Shown here in pieces: positions 40,801 through 49,186 of a stretch of 64,000 nucleotides of DNA (the first letter of the stretch is position 1; every line of letters begins with the position of its first letter). This stretch comes from Terriglobia bacterium (GTDB lineage: Bacteria > Acidobacteriota > Terriglobia > Acidiferrales > UBA7541), in assembly GCA_020073485.1 (NCBI GenBank), contig JAIQFB010000022.1, forward strand, positions 62,001-126,000. Reading direction: 5' to 3'. The notes below the pieces were generated by a model. The model saw only the letters and a list, made by a program, of their open reading frames with translations. It ran no database searches and was not told the origin of the DNA. The translations under genes and the position numbers were made by a program.

Positions 40801-42851
40801 ACATGCTGATGGTGCGGCGCAATTACGACGCGCTGGTGTCGGGCGACGGCGCCTGCGCGGGCTGCGGCGAAAAGAGCGTGCTGCGCAGCATCACGGCGGT
40901 CACCGAAGCCTACATGCGGCCGCTGTATCACGCCAAATCCAACCGCCTGCGCGCCAAGGCCGGCGAACTGGAAAAAGCGGGCGTGCAGAAGCTCGCCGAA
41001 CTCAAGGCGCGCAGCCAGGAAGAGTACGACCTGTTCCGCCTGACTGTCGCGCACATGCTGATGGGCCTGGGCGGCGAGGATGAAAAGGACACCAAGGGGC
41101 GCATCGCGGCGCACGGACCGATTTCGGACAAGGAAATCGTGGACGCCGTCGTCGCCGTGATGCTGAACGAGGCGTTTAACCACACGAACCTGCAGGCCAT
41201 CGACGGGCGCCTCGCTAACGGGATGTCCGTAATGGCCATGGCCGCGCACACCGGCTGCAACACTGTGTATGGATCGACGCCTTCAAACAACCCGCATCCC
41301 TATCCCTGGATGAACTCTCTGTTCCAGGACGGTATCACCGTCGGCTGGCTGATCGGCGAGAGCTTTATTCTCGATCACGGCCGCAGGTCGGTCATTCCCG
41401 AGCGCCTGGCCGACGCGCTGCTGCAGCGCACGGAAAAAGTCATCACCGCGCGCGAATACTACGAATTCACGCACTTCTCCGACGCCGTGATGACCGACCA
41501 GGAGATTCACGAGCTTCCTAAAGTGTGGGTCGTCGGCGGCGATGGCGGCATGGGCGACATCGGCTATCAGAACATGTCGAAGGTGATTCTCCAGAACCGG
41601 CCGAACGTGAAAGCCCTGATGCTCGATACGCAGGTCTATTCCAATACCGGCGGGCAAAACTCGGACTCGACGCCCATGCTCGGCGGAAACGACATGAACG
41701 TCTTCGGGACCGCCACACAGGGAAAGAATGTCGAGAAGAAAACCGTGGCCGAAACGTTCTTGGCGGGCCACGGGTCGCCGTTCATCGCGCAGGTGTCGAT
41801 CGCCAACGCGCCGAAACTTTACCGCGCCATTCTCGAAGGTCTGGAATACCGCGGCACCGCGTTCTTCCAGTGCTTCACCACCTGCCAGCCCGAACACGGA
41901 GTTTCCGACGACATGGCGCTCGACCAGGCCCAGCGGGTTCGCGATTCGCGCGGGGCTCCCGAATTTGTCTTCGATCCGAAGCTCGGCGAAACCTATGCTG
42001 AAGCGCTCGACCTGAAGGGCAATCCTTCGATGGAGAAGGACTGGTACGAGACGAAATTCAAGGACACGAACGAACCCTACCGCTACACCGTTGCGCACTG
42101 GTGCACCACCGAAGCGCGCTTCCGCAATCACCTGAAGAAAATCAGAAAGGACGAAGCCGACAAGCTCATCTTCCTGGAAAATATGCTCGTGCGGATCACG
42201 CAACAAGACGTGGTCTACCGCCGCTACCTCACTCCCGGCCACCGGTCCTTCATTCCTGACTTCGGCGTGTACATCAAGGTGCCCGGTGCCAATGGCGGCG
42301 TCGAGTATCGCTCGCTGTCGCGCCAACTGGTCCTGTTCTGCGTGGAACGCCGCAAAGCCTGGCGGTTACTCCAAAGCAAGGCGGGCATCGAGAATAAGGA
42401 GTACAAAGCCCAGCGCTCCATTCTTGCGGACATGGATTCCGGCAAGATCACCAAGGAAGACCTCTTCGTGCGCGCCGAAGAATTGATGAAGGAGCGTGTC
42501 GCAGCCCTTACTCCGGCTCCGGCCGCTGCTCCGGCACGCCCCGCGGCTCCCGCCCAGGCGGCTGCCGCTGTTGCTCCGGCCCGCGCCGTGCTTCCCGTCC
42601 CCGCGGCGCCCAAACCGCAAGCGTTGGCCGCGAAACAGCCGCCCAGCAGCGCGGCGCGACCCGTCCCGGAGCCGCAGGTATCGAAGAGGCCCGTGGTAAC
42701 CACCGGAGCCGACGACGTCATCGACATGGGCATTTGCCCGCTCTGCGAGGAAACGCTGAAACTTGCGTATCCCGATGCCGTGGACATCGGCGGACAGCTC
42801 GTTCACGCGTCGTGCGCTGCAAAAATGGTGGAGCATACACGGGGAGATTAG
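37830..42851 (+). CDS. Giant 2-oxoacid (pyruvate):ferredoxin oxidoreductase-like fusion protein
   Basis: A 1673-aa single-chain protein with the NifJ order of domains: alpha/PYR domain (about 1-420), gamma domain (about 460-680), ferredoxin-like part with two [4Fe-4S] motifs (C794, C797, C800, C804 and C926, C929, C932, C936) and the thiamine pyrophosphate domain (GACAGCGEKS near 1008, GDGGMGDIGYQN near 1236, YSNTGGQNSDSTP). It would split a 2-oxoacid to acyl-CoA, CO2 and reduced ferredoxin. NifJ is usually about 1170-1200 aa; the surplus is in the stretch between the two cluster motifs, in an insert in the TPP domain and in a C-terminal tail: an alanine-proline linker (about 1560-1610) and a small C-x2-C...H-x2-C zinc-ribbon-like module (1636-1662). 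The start has GGGAGG. Confidence 0.85.
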   Translation: MKVKPRFPGIRVTANGNQLVSYHTETRITDAGIFFPITPSTEGGELYQQAFAEGKLNVFGQSTIAIEAEGEHAAQGGAIAHSVCGRRVVNFTSGQGVVYGIEQYYHAPGKCSTMVIEVGARALTKHALNVHCGHDDVYGSLDTGWITLFGKDAQQAADQALIIRRVCELSLTPGMNVQDGFLTSHLERTFYKHESQLMREYLGAPDDIIDCPTESQRVLFGPKRRRVPAMIDLTNPVLLGPVQNQEHYMQGVVARRNNFTEPILQFLEEAYEDFGKLTGRYYGLITQYKTEDADTVFVSLGSAAENIEAAVDYLRERRNAKVGSIHLNVIRPFPEAAVVKALAGKKNVIILERTDEPMAGDNPMGRDIRTALSKAISAPGRPTTEGLPGITAEQMPRLFGGTYGLGSRDFRPEHVLGAYEFATGTRARKDGKKASDGVSFFVLGVDHPYEVKSDETPSLLPEGSVAVRFHSIGGWGAITTGKNLGAILGDLNDLLYDRDKIVDDLGNPKEIIHVSANPKYGSEKKGAPTSYFMVAAAERVRVNCDLRHVNVVLCCDPKAFTHTNPLDGMSEGGCLVWESDEEGEQAWERLPLWARKQVIEKNIRIFTLPGFKIARNATDRADLQLRMQGNAFLGAFFAVSPLLGEFRITQEQFRDVVHKQYVKKFGRLGEAVVKSNMEVMTQGFEQVREIRIGEMQAPDRSTLRGIPLLPVVPDMADGGSCGSGCRSHPIPAGQHERTPVTRIATFDAEYRSNYGYNQPATPFMSVGVMAAGSGDTASKYVARRETPLYIPENCTQCMECIVVCPDTALPNCSQDLGTVLRTAVTNYVSDEGERLKMLHTLPEIEKRTRAMMKESLANKTFTPIKQIIHKVTNEVDGFSEEAKRQFFAIMEKVPMAYEKVNAIFSTPERKIPGGGGIFSIFVSDLCKGCAACVTACGEHEALKMVAETEAVNAEHESGTAFLNLLPDTPQKYLGLYDNERPEDSKTAALRNMLMVRRNYDALVSGDGACAGCGEKSVLRSITAVTEAYMRPLYHAKSNRLRAKAGELEKAGVQKLAELKARSQEEYDLFRLTVAHMLMGLGGEDEKDTKGRIAAHGPISDKEIVDAVVAVMLNEAFNHTNLQAIDGRLANGMSVMAMAAHTGCNTVYGSTPSNNPHPYPWMNSLFQDGITVGWLIGESFILDHGRRSVIPERLADALLQRTEKVITAREYYEFTHFSDAVMTDQEIHELPKVWVVGGDGGMGDIGYQNMSKVILQNRPNVKALMLDTQVYSNTGGQNSDSTPMLGGNDMNVFGTATQGKNVEKKTVAETFLAGHGSPFIAQVSIANAPKLYRAILEGLEYRGTAFFQCFTTCQPEHGVSDDMALDQAQRVRDSRGAPEFVFDPKLGETYAEALDLKGNPSMEKDWYETKFKDTNEPYRYTVAHWCTTEARFRNHLKKIRKDEADKLIFLENMLVRITQQDVVYRRYLTPGHRSFIPDFGVYIKVPGANGGVEYRSLSRQLVLFCVERRKAWRLLQSKAGIENKEYKAQRSILADMDSGKITKEDLFVRAEELMKERVAALTPAPAAAPARPAAPAQAAAAVAPARAVLPVPAAPKPQALAAKQPPSSAARPVPEPQVSKRPVVTTGADDVIDMGICPLCEETLKLAYPDAVDIGGQLVHASCAAKMVEHTRGD

Positions 42852-42854
42852 GCC

Positions 42855-42876
42855 AGTCCTCGGCGGAGCCAAGGAC
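42855..42876. repeat. Hairpin directly after the PFOR-like gene
   Basis: AGTCCT and AGGACT arms enclose a second short GGC/GCC pair, giving a compact stem-loop four bases after the stop codon. No T run follows, so it is not a standard terminator. Confidence 0.4.
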
Positions 42877-42904
42877 TAAGTCCTATTGTCCGGCATTGCT
42901 GCAA

Positions 42905-43020
42905 GCCCCGTCAGGGGCGAAAGAAAGTACCCAGCGCGCAAGCGCTGGGTAGGCCTCGCGAAAAAGAAGAGCCCCGTAGGGGCGGCACAAAGTGAGCTAT
43001 GTGCCGCCCCTAGGGGGCTC
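42905..43020. repeat. Cluster of palindromes, family F
   Basis: Three consecutive hairpins: 42905-42918 (GCCCC/GGGGC), 42929-42950 (9-bp arms ACCCAGCGC), and 42969-42988 with 43001-43020 (20-base arms, one mismatch). The last is followed by TTTA and may also end transcription of the PFOR-like gene. A further family A arm follows at 43092-43120. Together they fill the 356-base gap up to the flavin reductase. Confidence 0.75.
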
Positions 43021-43207
43021 TTTACATGATTGCCCGGCATTCCCAACGTTCCCACGGTGGACTACGTTGTACTGTCCCTCCGGGACTTTGGAAAAATCGC
43101 CGGCGAGACCCCGGCGCCACGAAATACCGGCGTGCCCGAGAAAGTCGCGGGACAGTCAGAAATTGAAAATCGCCGGCTTGCGTGCTCCTCCGAAATGCCT
43201 CGCTCCT

Positions 43208-43867
43208 TTAAATTTTTCCCGGCGATTTGGCGGCGGTTCCCGTCTTCTGCTCCCATTCTTTAAGAGGAATGCGCGGCAACTCAAATAAATCGGAAGTCCG
43301 GGCGTACCAACCGGTGCCGTGCATGCGCCCGATCAGCTTCAGGTTGGGCGTATCGATGTAATGCTTCGAGGCGTCCAGCACCAGATTGTCGCGGACGTGC
43401 ATGGCCACCACGTGGCCCAGCACCAACCCGCTTTCCCCCAGTTCGACAATCTGCATCAGCTCGCATTCCATAGCCACGGGGCTTTCCGCGATGCGTGGCG
43501 GCTTCACACGCACCGAAGCCACCGGAGTCAATCCGGCCATGGATAGCTCATCCACGCCGGGATCAAAATCGATGGCTGTGATATTCATTTGTTCCGCATT
43601 TTCTTCCGACACAAGATTCACCACGAACTGCCCGGTCTCGCGAATATTGGCGCGGCTGTCCTTGGCCTGCCCCGGCCTGCGGCTTCCAATCCCAATTCCC
43701 ACCACCGGAGGATCTCCGGCAAAGGCATTAAAGAATGAAAACGGCGCGGCGTTGATCACGCCCTTAGCGTCCTGGCTGACGACCCAGGCGATCGGGCGCG
43801 GCGTCACCGTCGAAACCAGAAGCTTGTAGCATTCCCGGGCCGGGATATTCGCAAAGTCGAACAGCAT
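43208..43867 (-). CDS. Flavin reductase-like FMN-binding protein
   Basis: A 219-aa protein of the flavin reductase (DIM6/NTAB, split-barrel) family. Typical N-terminus: YKLLVSTVTPRPIAWVVSQD, AAPFSFFNAFAGDPPVVGIG, then DSRANIRETGQFVVNLVSEE. It probably binds FMN and reduces it or a small substrate with NAD(P)H. The start at 43867 is preceded by GGGAGG; the frame extends to 43990 without support. It converges with the PFOR-like gene across the repeat cluster. Confidence 0.85.
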   Translation of the reverse strand: MLFDFANIPARECYKLLVSTVTPRPIAWVVSQDAKGVINAAPFSFFNAFAGDPPVVGIGIGSRRPGQAKDSRANIRETGQFVVNLVSEENAEQMNITAIDFDPGVDELSMAGLTPVASVRVKPPRIAESPVAMECELMQIVELGESGLVLGHVVAMHVRDNLVLDASKHYIDTPNLKLIGRMHGTGWYARTSDLFELPRIPLKEWEQKTGTAAKSPGKI

Positions 43868-43987
43868 GGAGTGTCCTCCCAAAATGAAGTTCCTATAGTA
43901 ATCCCGCTCGAGGGAACCTGAAGCAGGAATTGAATTAAAGATACCCCGCAGTAGGAAGCTCAAGGGTGGGGCACTATTGGTTGACCA

Positions 43988-44020
43988 CACGTAAAATACG
44001 TGCTACACGTATTATACGTG
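43988..44020. promoter_or_regulatory. Twin palindromic operators of the toxin-antitoxin pair
   Basis: Two 15-base palindromes, CACGT-N5-ACGTG, at 43988-44002 and 44006-44020, with centres 18 bases apart, 22 bases ahead of the antitoxin start. Toxin-antitoxin operons are normally autorepressed at such paired sites by the ribbon-helix-helix antitoxin. TATTAT at 44010-44015 inside the second palindrome may be the -10 box. Confidence 0.7.
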
Positions 44021-44041
44021 ACCTAGTGCGTCCGTGTTCGA

Positions 44042-44296
44042 ATGGCGACTACAAAGAACAACAGCAAACAGAATCTGACGATCAGCCTCGACCGGGAAGC
44101 GATCCGCAAGGCAAAGATTGTCGCCGCACGCCGCTCCACTTCCATCAGTGGGCTGCTGGCCCGCCAAATTGAAATTCTGATCGGTGAAGAGGAAGCCTAC
44201 GAGCGCGCCGAACGGCAGGCTCTGACCTTGCTGGACGAAGGATTTCATCTGGGTGGAAAAATACAAACCAGCCGCGATGATCTCCATGAGCGGTAA
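44042..44296 (+). CDS. Ribbon-helix-helix-type antitoxin
   Basis: An 84-aa protein. The N-terminal part (LTISLDREAIRKAKIVAARRSTSISGLLARQI) fits a ribbon-helix-helix DNA-binding domain; the C-terminal part would wrap the toxin. It overlaps the PIN toxin gene by 11 bases and is preceded by twin palindromes, the classical layout of a VapBC-like module. Confidence 0.85.
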   Translation: MATTKNNSKQNLTISLDREAIRKAKIVAARRSTSISGLLARQIEILIGEEEAYERAERQALTLLDEGFHLGGKIQTSRDDLHER

Positions 44297-44711
44297 GACC
44301 TTCATCGATTCCGATGTCCTGATCTACGCTCATGACAACGACGCGGGGGAGAAGCAGCAAATCGCAAGAGGTATTCTGCGAGAACTTTGGAGCGAGCGGA
44401 CAGGCGTCCTGAGCGTGCAGGTGCTTCAGGAGTTTTATGTTAACGTCACGCGAAAGATCGCCATTCCCCTGCCGAAAAATTTGGCGAGGCTTGTGGTCAC
44501 CAGCTACTCGTTGTGGTGCGCGGAAACCACTCCCGCGGAAATCGCCGCGGCGTTCCGGATCGAGGACGAATCGCAAATCGGCTTCTGGGACGCCCTGATT
44601 GTTTCCTCCGCCGAAAAAAGCGGGGCCACGCGAATCTTGTCGGAAGATTTGAACGCGGGGCAGCGCATCACCGGCATTTTAGTGGAGAACCCGTTTGCCG
44701 ATATTCATTAG
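44286..44711 (+). CDS. PIN-domain toxin (VapC-like ribonuclease)
   Basis: A 141-aa PIN domain protein. The acidic residues of the active site are visible: D8 and D10 in TFIDSDVLIYAHD, E49 in VQVLQEFYVNV, and D101 in IGFWDALIVSSA, plus D119 in ILSEDLNAGQ. VapC toxins cut tRNA or rRNA. Start at 44286 inside the antitoxin gene. No other gene of the module follows. Confidence 0.9.
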   Translation: MSGKTFIDSDVLIYAHDNDAGEKQQIARGILRELWSERTGVLSVQVLQEFYVNVTRKIAIPLPKNLARLVVTSYSLWCAETTPAEIAAAFRIEDESQIGFWDALIVSSAEKSGATRILSEDLNAGQRITGILVENPFADIH

Positions 44712-45068
44712 TGTAGTGGGAAAGGCGGACCTTTGACTTCACTTCGACAGGACCGCATGGAAATTGCGGCCGGCGTGGGAACATTGGAATACGCGAAATC
44801 CCCGCAATGGGCGGCCCTGACGCGGGTTTCGTCTTTACTTCGCGCGCAGTGCGTGATAAGTTGTTTTCCCGTAACCGCCATCGTAGCGCCAGGCGGCTGG
44901 GCCACTGCTAAACGACCCTTCAGCGATTTTGTCGCAGTTCTCGTCCTTCCCAGGAAATGGAACCCGTCTCTGCAGGCATTTGGGCTTATTCGAGGTCCCA
45001 GCGTTCGCACGGCGGAGACATTTTTTGCATGGGGCTCCAGATAAAGCCCGAACCCTAAAGGTGAAATC
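44712..45068. other. Intergenic region without recognisable gene
   Basis: Between the PIN toxin and smc. Open frames exist on both strands (for example a plus-strand frame 44733-45044), but the translations have no known family features and no ribosome site. I see no hairpin or promoter that I would defend. Confidence 0.4.
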
Positions 45069-48000
45069 TTGCTAAAACTGCGCAAAGTCGAACTGGTTGG
45101 CTTCAAGTCGTTCTGCGAAAAGACACATATTACATTCAGCGGCAGCGGGCTGACCTGCATCATCGGACCGAATGGCTGCGGCAAATCCAATATCGTGGAC
45201 GCTATCTCCTGGGTACTGGGCGAGCAGAGCCACAAATCGCTGCGCGCCGAGCGCATGTCGGACTGCATCTTTAACGGCACGGCCAAGCGCCCACCCATGG
45301 GGTTGTCGGAAGTCACCTTGACGCTGGTCGATCCGGAACTGGCTGCGGCCGCCGAGTTTGTGCTGGGAAGCGGCGCCGATGATGCGATTGCAACGGGTCC
45401 CGTGGGCGTGCCGGAGAGCGCTTTCGGCGGGTCCAATCAAAGGCCTAACACAGAAGACATCGAGATCACGGAGAGCAGAGAGATAAGCGAAGGCGTCGAA
45501 AATGCGGTTGCGGCGGACGATGCGCCTGGGACAGAGGCGGGCGAGCAAGAAGCTTCGAGCAAACCGGAATTCCTCAAGAAAAAGCGCGAGCAAAAACCGG
45601 CGATGAATCTGAAGCCCGGCGAAGTGGTTGTAGGGCGGCGGTTGTACCGCTCTGGGCAAAGCGAATATCTCATCAATGGGCGCGTGGCGCGGCTGCGTGA
45701 CATTCAGGACTTGTTCATGGGCATCGGCCTGGGGCCAGACTCCTACGCCATCATCGAGCAGGGCCGCATCGGCCAGATCCTCAGCTCCAAGCCCACCGAC
45801 CGCCGCGCCATCATCGAAGAGGCTGCGGGCATCACCAAATTCAAGACCAAGCGGCGGCTGGCCGAAGCGAAGCTGGAATCCTCCAAGGTCAATCTCTCCC
45901 GCATCAACGACATTTACGTGGAAGTCGAAAAGCAACTGGCGTCGCTGAAGCGCCAAGCCTCGAAGGCGCGGCGCTACGCGGAGATTCGCGAGCAGATGCG
46001 CGGCTTGCTGCGCCAGGTGCTGGCCAGCAAAGCCAAGGAACTGGATCTGGAGGCCGAGCGCCTCGCGGGCTTGCTGGGCGCGATTTCGCAGCAGGAATCA
46101 CAGGAAGCGCAATCGGTGAGCCAGTGGGAAGCCGAGCAGGAGCGGCTCAGCGCGCGCACCTATGAACTCGAAGGCGAACTGCGGCAGCACCAGAACGTGC
46201 TCGGGCAAACCTCGCTGGAGCTGGACCGCAGCGAGAACCGCATCCTGTTCAACCGCCAGCGCACTGCGGAACTTACGGGCCGCCTGCAGCAATTAAATGT
46301 GGAAATCGAACAGGCCGCCGCGCAATCCGCGCAAGTGGAAGCGCGCGACGCGGCGCACGGCGAGTCGGTGGCCGCGCTGCGCGGCGAAGTTTCGCGCGTC
46401 GAATCCATTCTGGCCGGTCTGACCGCCGCGTCCGCGGAACTTTCCGGCGCGCATGAATCCACCGAAGCGCGCATCGCCGCGCTGCGCCGTTCCGCCGCCG
46501 ACCTGGGCGAGGAATTAACGCGGCTGCACGGCGACCAGGCCCAGGCCGAGCAGGCCTTGGCGCACCACATCCAGAGCGTCGAGCGGTACGAGCGGCAGGA
46601 ACAGCAGTTGCTCGAGGAGTCGCTGCACCATCGCGAACGCGCGCAAGCCGCGGACCTGCACTGGCAATCCGTGCTCGAGCGTTCGCGCAGCCTGGAAGAA
46701 ATCGTGCGCAACGCGCAGGCGCGCATTTCCGCGCTGCGCCACGAGCAGCACGAGATCACGGCGCGCGCCGAATCCGCGCGCGATGCCCTCGCCGGAGGCC
46801 GCGCGCGGCGCGCTTCGGTCCAGCAGATCTTGAACGACCGCTCCTACACGGCCGATGCGGTGCAAAAATTATTCGCCGCGCATCAGAGCAAAGAGGAATC
46901 GGACGGCTTCCGCGCCGTCGGTGTGCTGGCCGATTACGCTGAAGTCGAGCAGAAGTATGAAGGCGCCATCGAACAGTTCCTGCGCGATGAACTCGAATAC
47001 GTGGTGGTGGAAACGTTCGACGTAGCGCGCGCCGGTATCGCGCTGCTGCGAGAGGAAGTCGGCGGGCGCGCCACGTTCTTCGTCGATTCCCTTCGCAAGC
47101 TGAACCTGCAGCCGAACGAACCCATCGTGCCGTTTGAAATCGAAAAGGAAACCGTTTCGCGCCTCGACCGACTGGTCGAGTTCCGCGATCCCCTGGGCCC
47201 CGCGGCCAAGCAGTTCCTTCCGCGCCTGCAATCGGCGTTTCTGGTGGAGCAAGCCGAGGTCGCCGAACGGCTGGCGCGCGAAAATCCCGCGTATTCGTTC
47301 GTGATTCCGGACGGCACCACGTATCAGGGCCGCGTGGTCAGCGGCGGGCGCCCGTCGGAGTCCGGCCCTTTGGGAATGAAACGTGAATTGCGTTCGCTGG
47401 ACGGCGAAGTTCTGCAACTGGAACGCGAGGCTTCGGAAGCGCAAGCGGCGCTGCATCATGTGGAGGAAGAGCTTCGTGCCAGCGAATTGACGCTCGAGCA
47501 GGCCGTGGCGCAGCACGTGGAGTCGGAAAAGCGCGAGGTGGCCGCGACCCTGCAGCGCGATCAGGCCCGCGGCGACATGGTTCGGCTCAGCCTGGAGTTG
47601 AGCTCCTGCCAGACGGAACTGGCCCGCGTGCGCAACGATGCAACCTCGGCGCAGCGACGCGCCGAATCCGCCCAGCAGCGGCGCGGGGAAGTTTTCGCCG
47701 CCCGCGAAGCCGCGGAAACCGAAATTGCCCAGGCCATGGAGCAGCAGTCCACCTTGCGGCAAACCGCGCAGGCCAAGCAGGAAGACTTGGCCGCGCGGCG
47801 CGCCGAGATGGCCGCTCTCGCCGAACGTCTGGCCAGCGCCGAAACCATCGCGGCTCGCATGGCGCATGAACTCCAGGAATTGACGGCACGCCGTGCGGGT
47901 CTGGTCGTGCAACACGATTCCCTGCAACAGGAACAGGCGCAACTGGCCGGGCAAACCGCCGAACACCAGCGGCAAGTGGAATCCCTACGCGCCGAAAAAC

Positions 48001-48938
48001 TGCGTCTGGAAGCGCGCGGCGCGGAAATGGAGCAGGAGTTCAACCACACCCGCGTGCGCGCCACGCAAGTGGACGATTCCCTGCGCATGGCCCGTCAAAA
48101 GCTCGGCGATTTCCGCGAGGAGCGCTCCAAACACGAAATCGAGCGCGCCCGCAACGATTCCGAGCGCGAGCACTTGCGCCAGTCCTGCATCGAGGAACTC
48201 AATCTGCAGCCGGAAGATTTGATCGCAGAATTCCCCGCCCTGCTTTCGGGCGAGGATCTCCGCGCCTCCGACGCCCAGTATCACGAAATGAAGGTCCGCA
48301 TCGAATCGATGGGCCCGATCAATATGATGGCGCTCGAGGAATACAACGACTGCGAGCAGCGGTTCGGATTCCTGGGCCGCGAACGCACCGACCTGCTGCA
48401 ATCCATCACCGATACGCAGCAGGCCATGACCGAGCTCGACTTGGTCTGCAAGCAGAAATTCGAGGAAGCCTTCGCGGTCATTAACGCGAATTTCGCGACC
48501 GCCTTCCACACGCTGTTCGGCGGAGGCACGGGCGAGATGCGCCTCTCCGAGCCGGACAGCTCCGGCGAGCCCGGCATCGACGTGGTGGCGCAGCCGCCCG
48601 GCAAGCGCCTGCAGAACGTGCTGCTGCTTTCCGGCGGCGAAAAAGCCATGACGGCGCTGGCGCTGCTGATCGCCATCTTCAAATATCAACCCAGCCCCTT
48701 CTGCATCCTGGACGAAGTCGACGCGCCGCTGGACGAAGCCAACGTCGGCCGCTTCACGAAACTTGTTTCCGAGATGAGCGCGGGCACGCAGTTCATCGTC
48801 GTGACGCACAACCGGCGCACCATGGAAAAGGCGTCGGTGCTCTACGGCGTCACCATGCAGGAACCGGGCGTCTCGAAACTCGTGTCGGTCCGCTGGGACG
48901 AGCCCGCGGCCGCGCAAGCCGCGACCAACGCCGCCTGA
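45069..48938 (+). CDS. smc: Chromosome segregation ATPase SMC with head insertion
   Basis: A 1289-aa condensin subunit. Walker A GPNGCGKSN (33-41), two long coiled coils flanking a hinge (about 610-770), signature LLSGGEKAMTAL and Walker B FCILDEVDAPLDEANV near the C-terminus. B. subtilis Smc is about 1190 aa. Part of the extra length is an acidic, low-complexity insert at about residues 91-183, between the strand EVTLTLVD and GRRLYRSGQSEYLING in the N-terminal half of the ATPase head. The start is TTG at 45069 behind AAGGTG. No scpA or scpB lies next to it. Confidence 0.95.
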   Translation: MLKLRKVELVGFKSFCEKTHITFSGSGLTCIIGPNGCGKSNIVDAISWVLGEQSHKSLRAERMSDCIFNGTAKRPPMGLSEVTLTLVDPELAAAAEFVLGSGADDAIATGPVGVPESAFGGSNQRPNTEDIEITESREISEGVENAVAADDAPGTEAGEQEASSKPEFLKKKREQKPAMNLKPGEVVVGRRLYRSGQSEYLINGRVARLRDIQDLFMGIGLGPDSYAIIEQGRIGQILSSKPTDRRAIIEEAAGITKFKTKRRLAEAKLESSKVNLSRINDIYVEVEKQLASLKRQASKARRYAEIREQMRGLLRQVLASKAKELDLEAERLAGLLGAISQQESQEAQSVSQWEAEQERLSARTYELEGELRQHQNVLGQTSLELDRSENRILFNRQRTAELTGRLQQLNVEIEQAAAQSAQVEARDAAHGESVAALRGEVSRVESILAGLTAASAELSGAHESTEARIAALRRSAADLGEELTRLHGDQAQAEQALAHHIQSVERYERQEQQLLEESLHHRERAQAADLHWQSVLERSRSLEEIVRNAQARISALRHEQHEITARAESARDALAGGRARRASVQQILNDRSYTADAVQKLFAAHQSKEESDGFRAVGVLADYAEVEQKYEGAIEQFLRDELEYVVVETFDVARAGIALLREEVGGRATFFVDSLRKLNLQPNEPIVPFEIEKETVSRLDRLVEFRDPLGPAAKQFLPRLQSAFLVEQAEVAERLARENPAYSFVIPDGTTYQGRVVSGGRPSESGPLGMKRELRSLDGEVLQLEREASEAQAALHHVEEELRASELTLEQAVAQHVESEKREVAATLQRDQARGDMVRLSLELSSCQTELARVRNDATSAQRRAESAQQRRGEVFAAREAAETEIAQAMEQQSTLRQTAQAKQEDLAARRAEMAALAERLASAETIAARMAHELQELTARRAGLVVQHDSLQQEQAQLAGQTAEHQRQVESLRAEKLRLEARGAEMEQEFNHTRVRATQVDDSLRMARQKLGDFREERSKHEIERARNDSEREHLRQSCIEELNLQPEDLIAEFPALLSGEDLRASDAQYHEMKVRIESMGPINMMALEEYNDCEQRFGFLGRERTDLLQSITDTQQAMTELDLVCKQKFEEAFAVINANFATAFHTLFGGGTGEMRLSEPDSSGEPGIDVVAQPPGKRLQNVLLLSGGEKAMTALALLIAIFKYQPSPFCILDEVDAPLDEANVGRFTKLVSEMSAGTQFIVVTHNRRTMEKASVLYGVTMQEPGVSKLVSVRWDEPAAAQAATNAA

Positions 48939-49000
48939 TTTGCCACGGAGGCATGGAGACGCCGAGAAATGAGAAGAAATTAATTTTTCTCATCTTTCTT

Positions 49001-49040
49001 TTCTCTGTGTCCTCTGTGTCTTCTGCGCACTCTGTGTTAA
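49001..49040. repeat. Family E repeat segment (cacagagg type)
   Basis: A pyrimidine-rich segment with repeated CTCTGTGT units between smc and purC, related to the arms of the repeat at 22524-22619 and to 53084-53108. Confidence 0.6.
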
Positions 49041-49129
49041 ATCTTTGAATTTTTCCGTGTGCAAAACTTTGCACACTCTCCTTATTTTCCCGTCGCGCTC
49101 CATTTTCCACTTTTCGTTTTTCTTCTCCG

Positions 49130-49157
49130 TTGACATCGCCGGGTGCTGCGCTAGAAT
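49130..49157 (+). promoter_or_regulatory. Sigma-70 promoter of purC
   Basis: A perfect -35 TTGACA (49130-49135), 16-base spacer and -10 TAGAAT (49152-49157), giving transcription from about 49164, about 23 bases before the purC GTG. No purine riboswitch fits in so short a leader. Confidence 0.7.
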
Positions 49158-49186
49158 ATGCGCCTCTCTGAGGGGACGAGTACCCT

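Noticed and set aside
42905-43020. Possible CRISPR array
   Set aside because: The repeats are different palindromes, not identical direct repeats with regular spacers.
43981-43986. TTGACC as -35 box of the toxin-antitoxin promoter
   Set aside because: Distance to the TATTAT in the second palindrome is 23 bases, too long for a sigma-70 promoter.
44733-45044. A 103-codon plus-strand frame before smc
   Set aside because: Has no recognisable fold or ribosome site; an equally long frame exists on the other strand.
45072-45956. A 294-codon minus-strand frame
   Set aside because: Entirely inside smc on the other strand; shadow frame.
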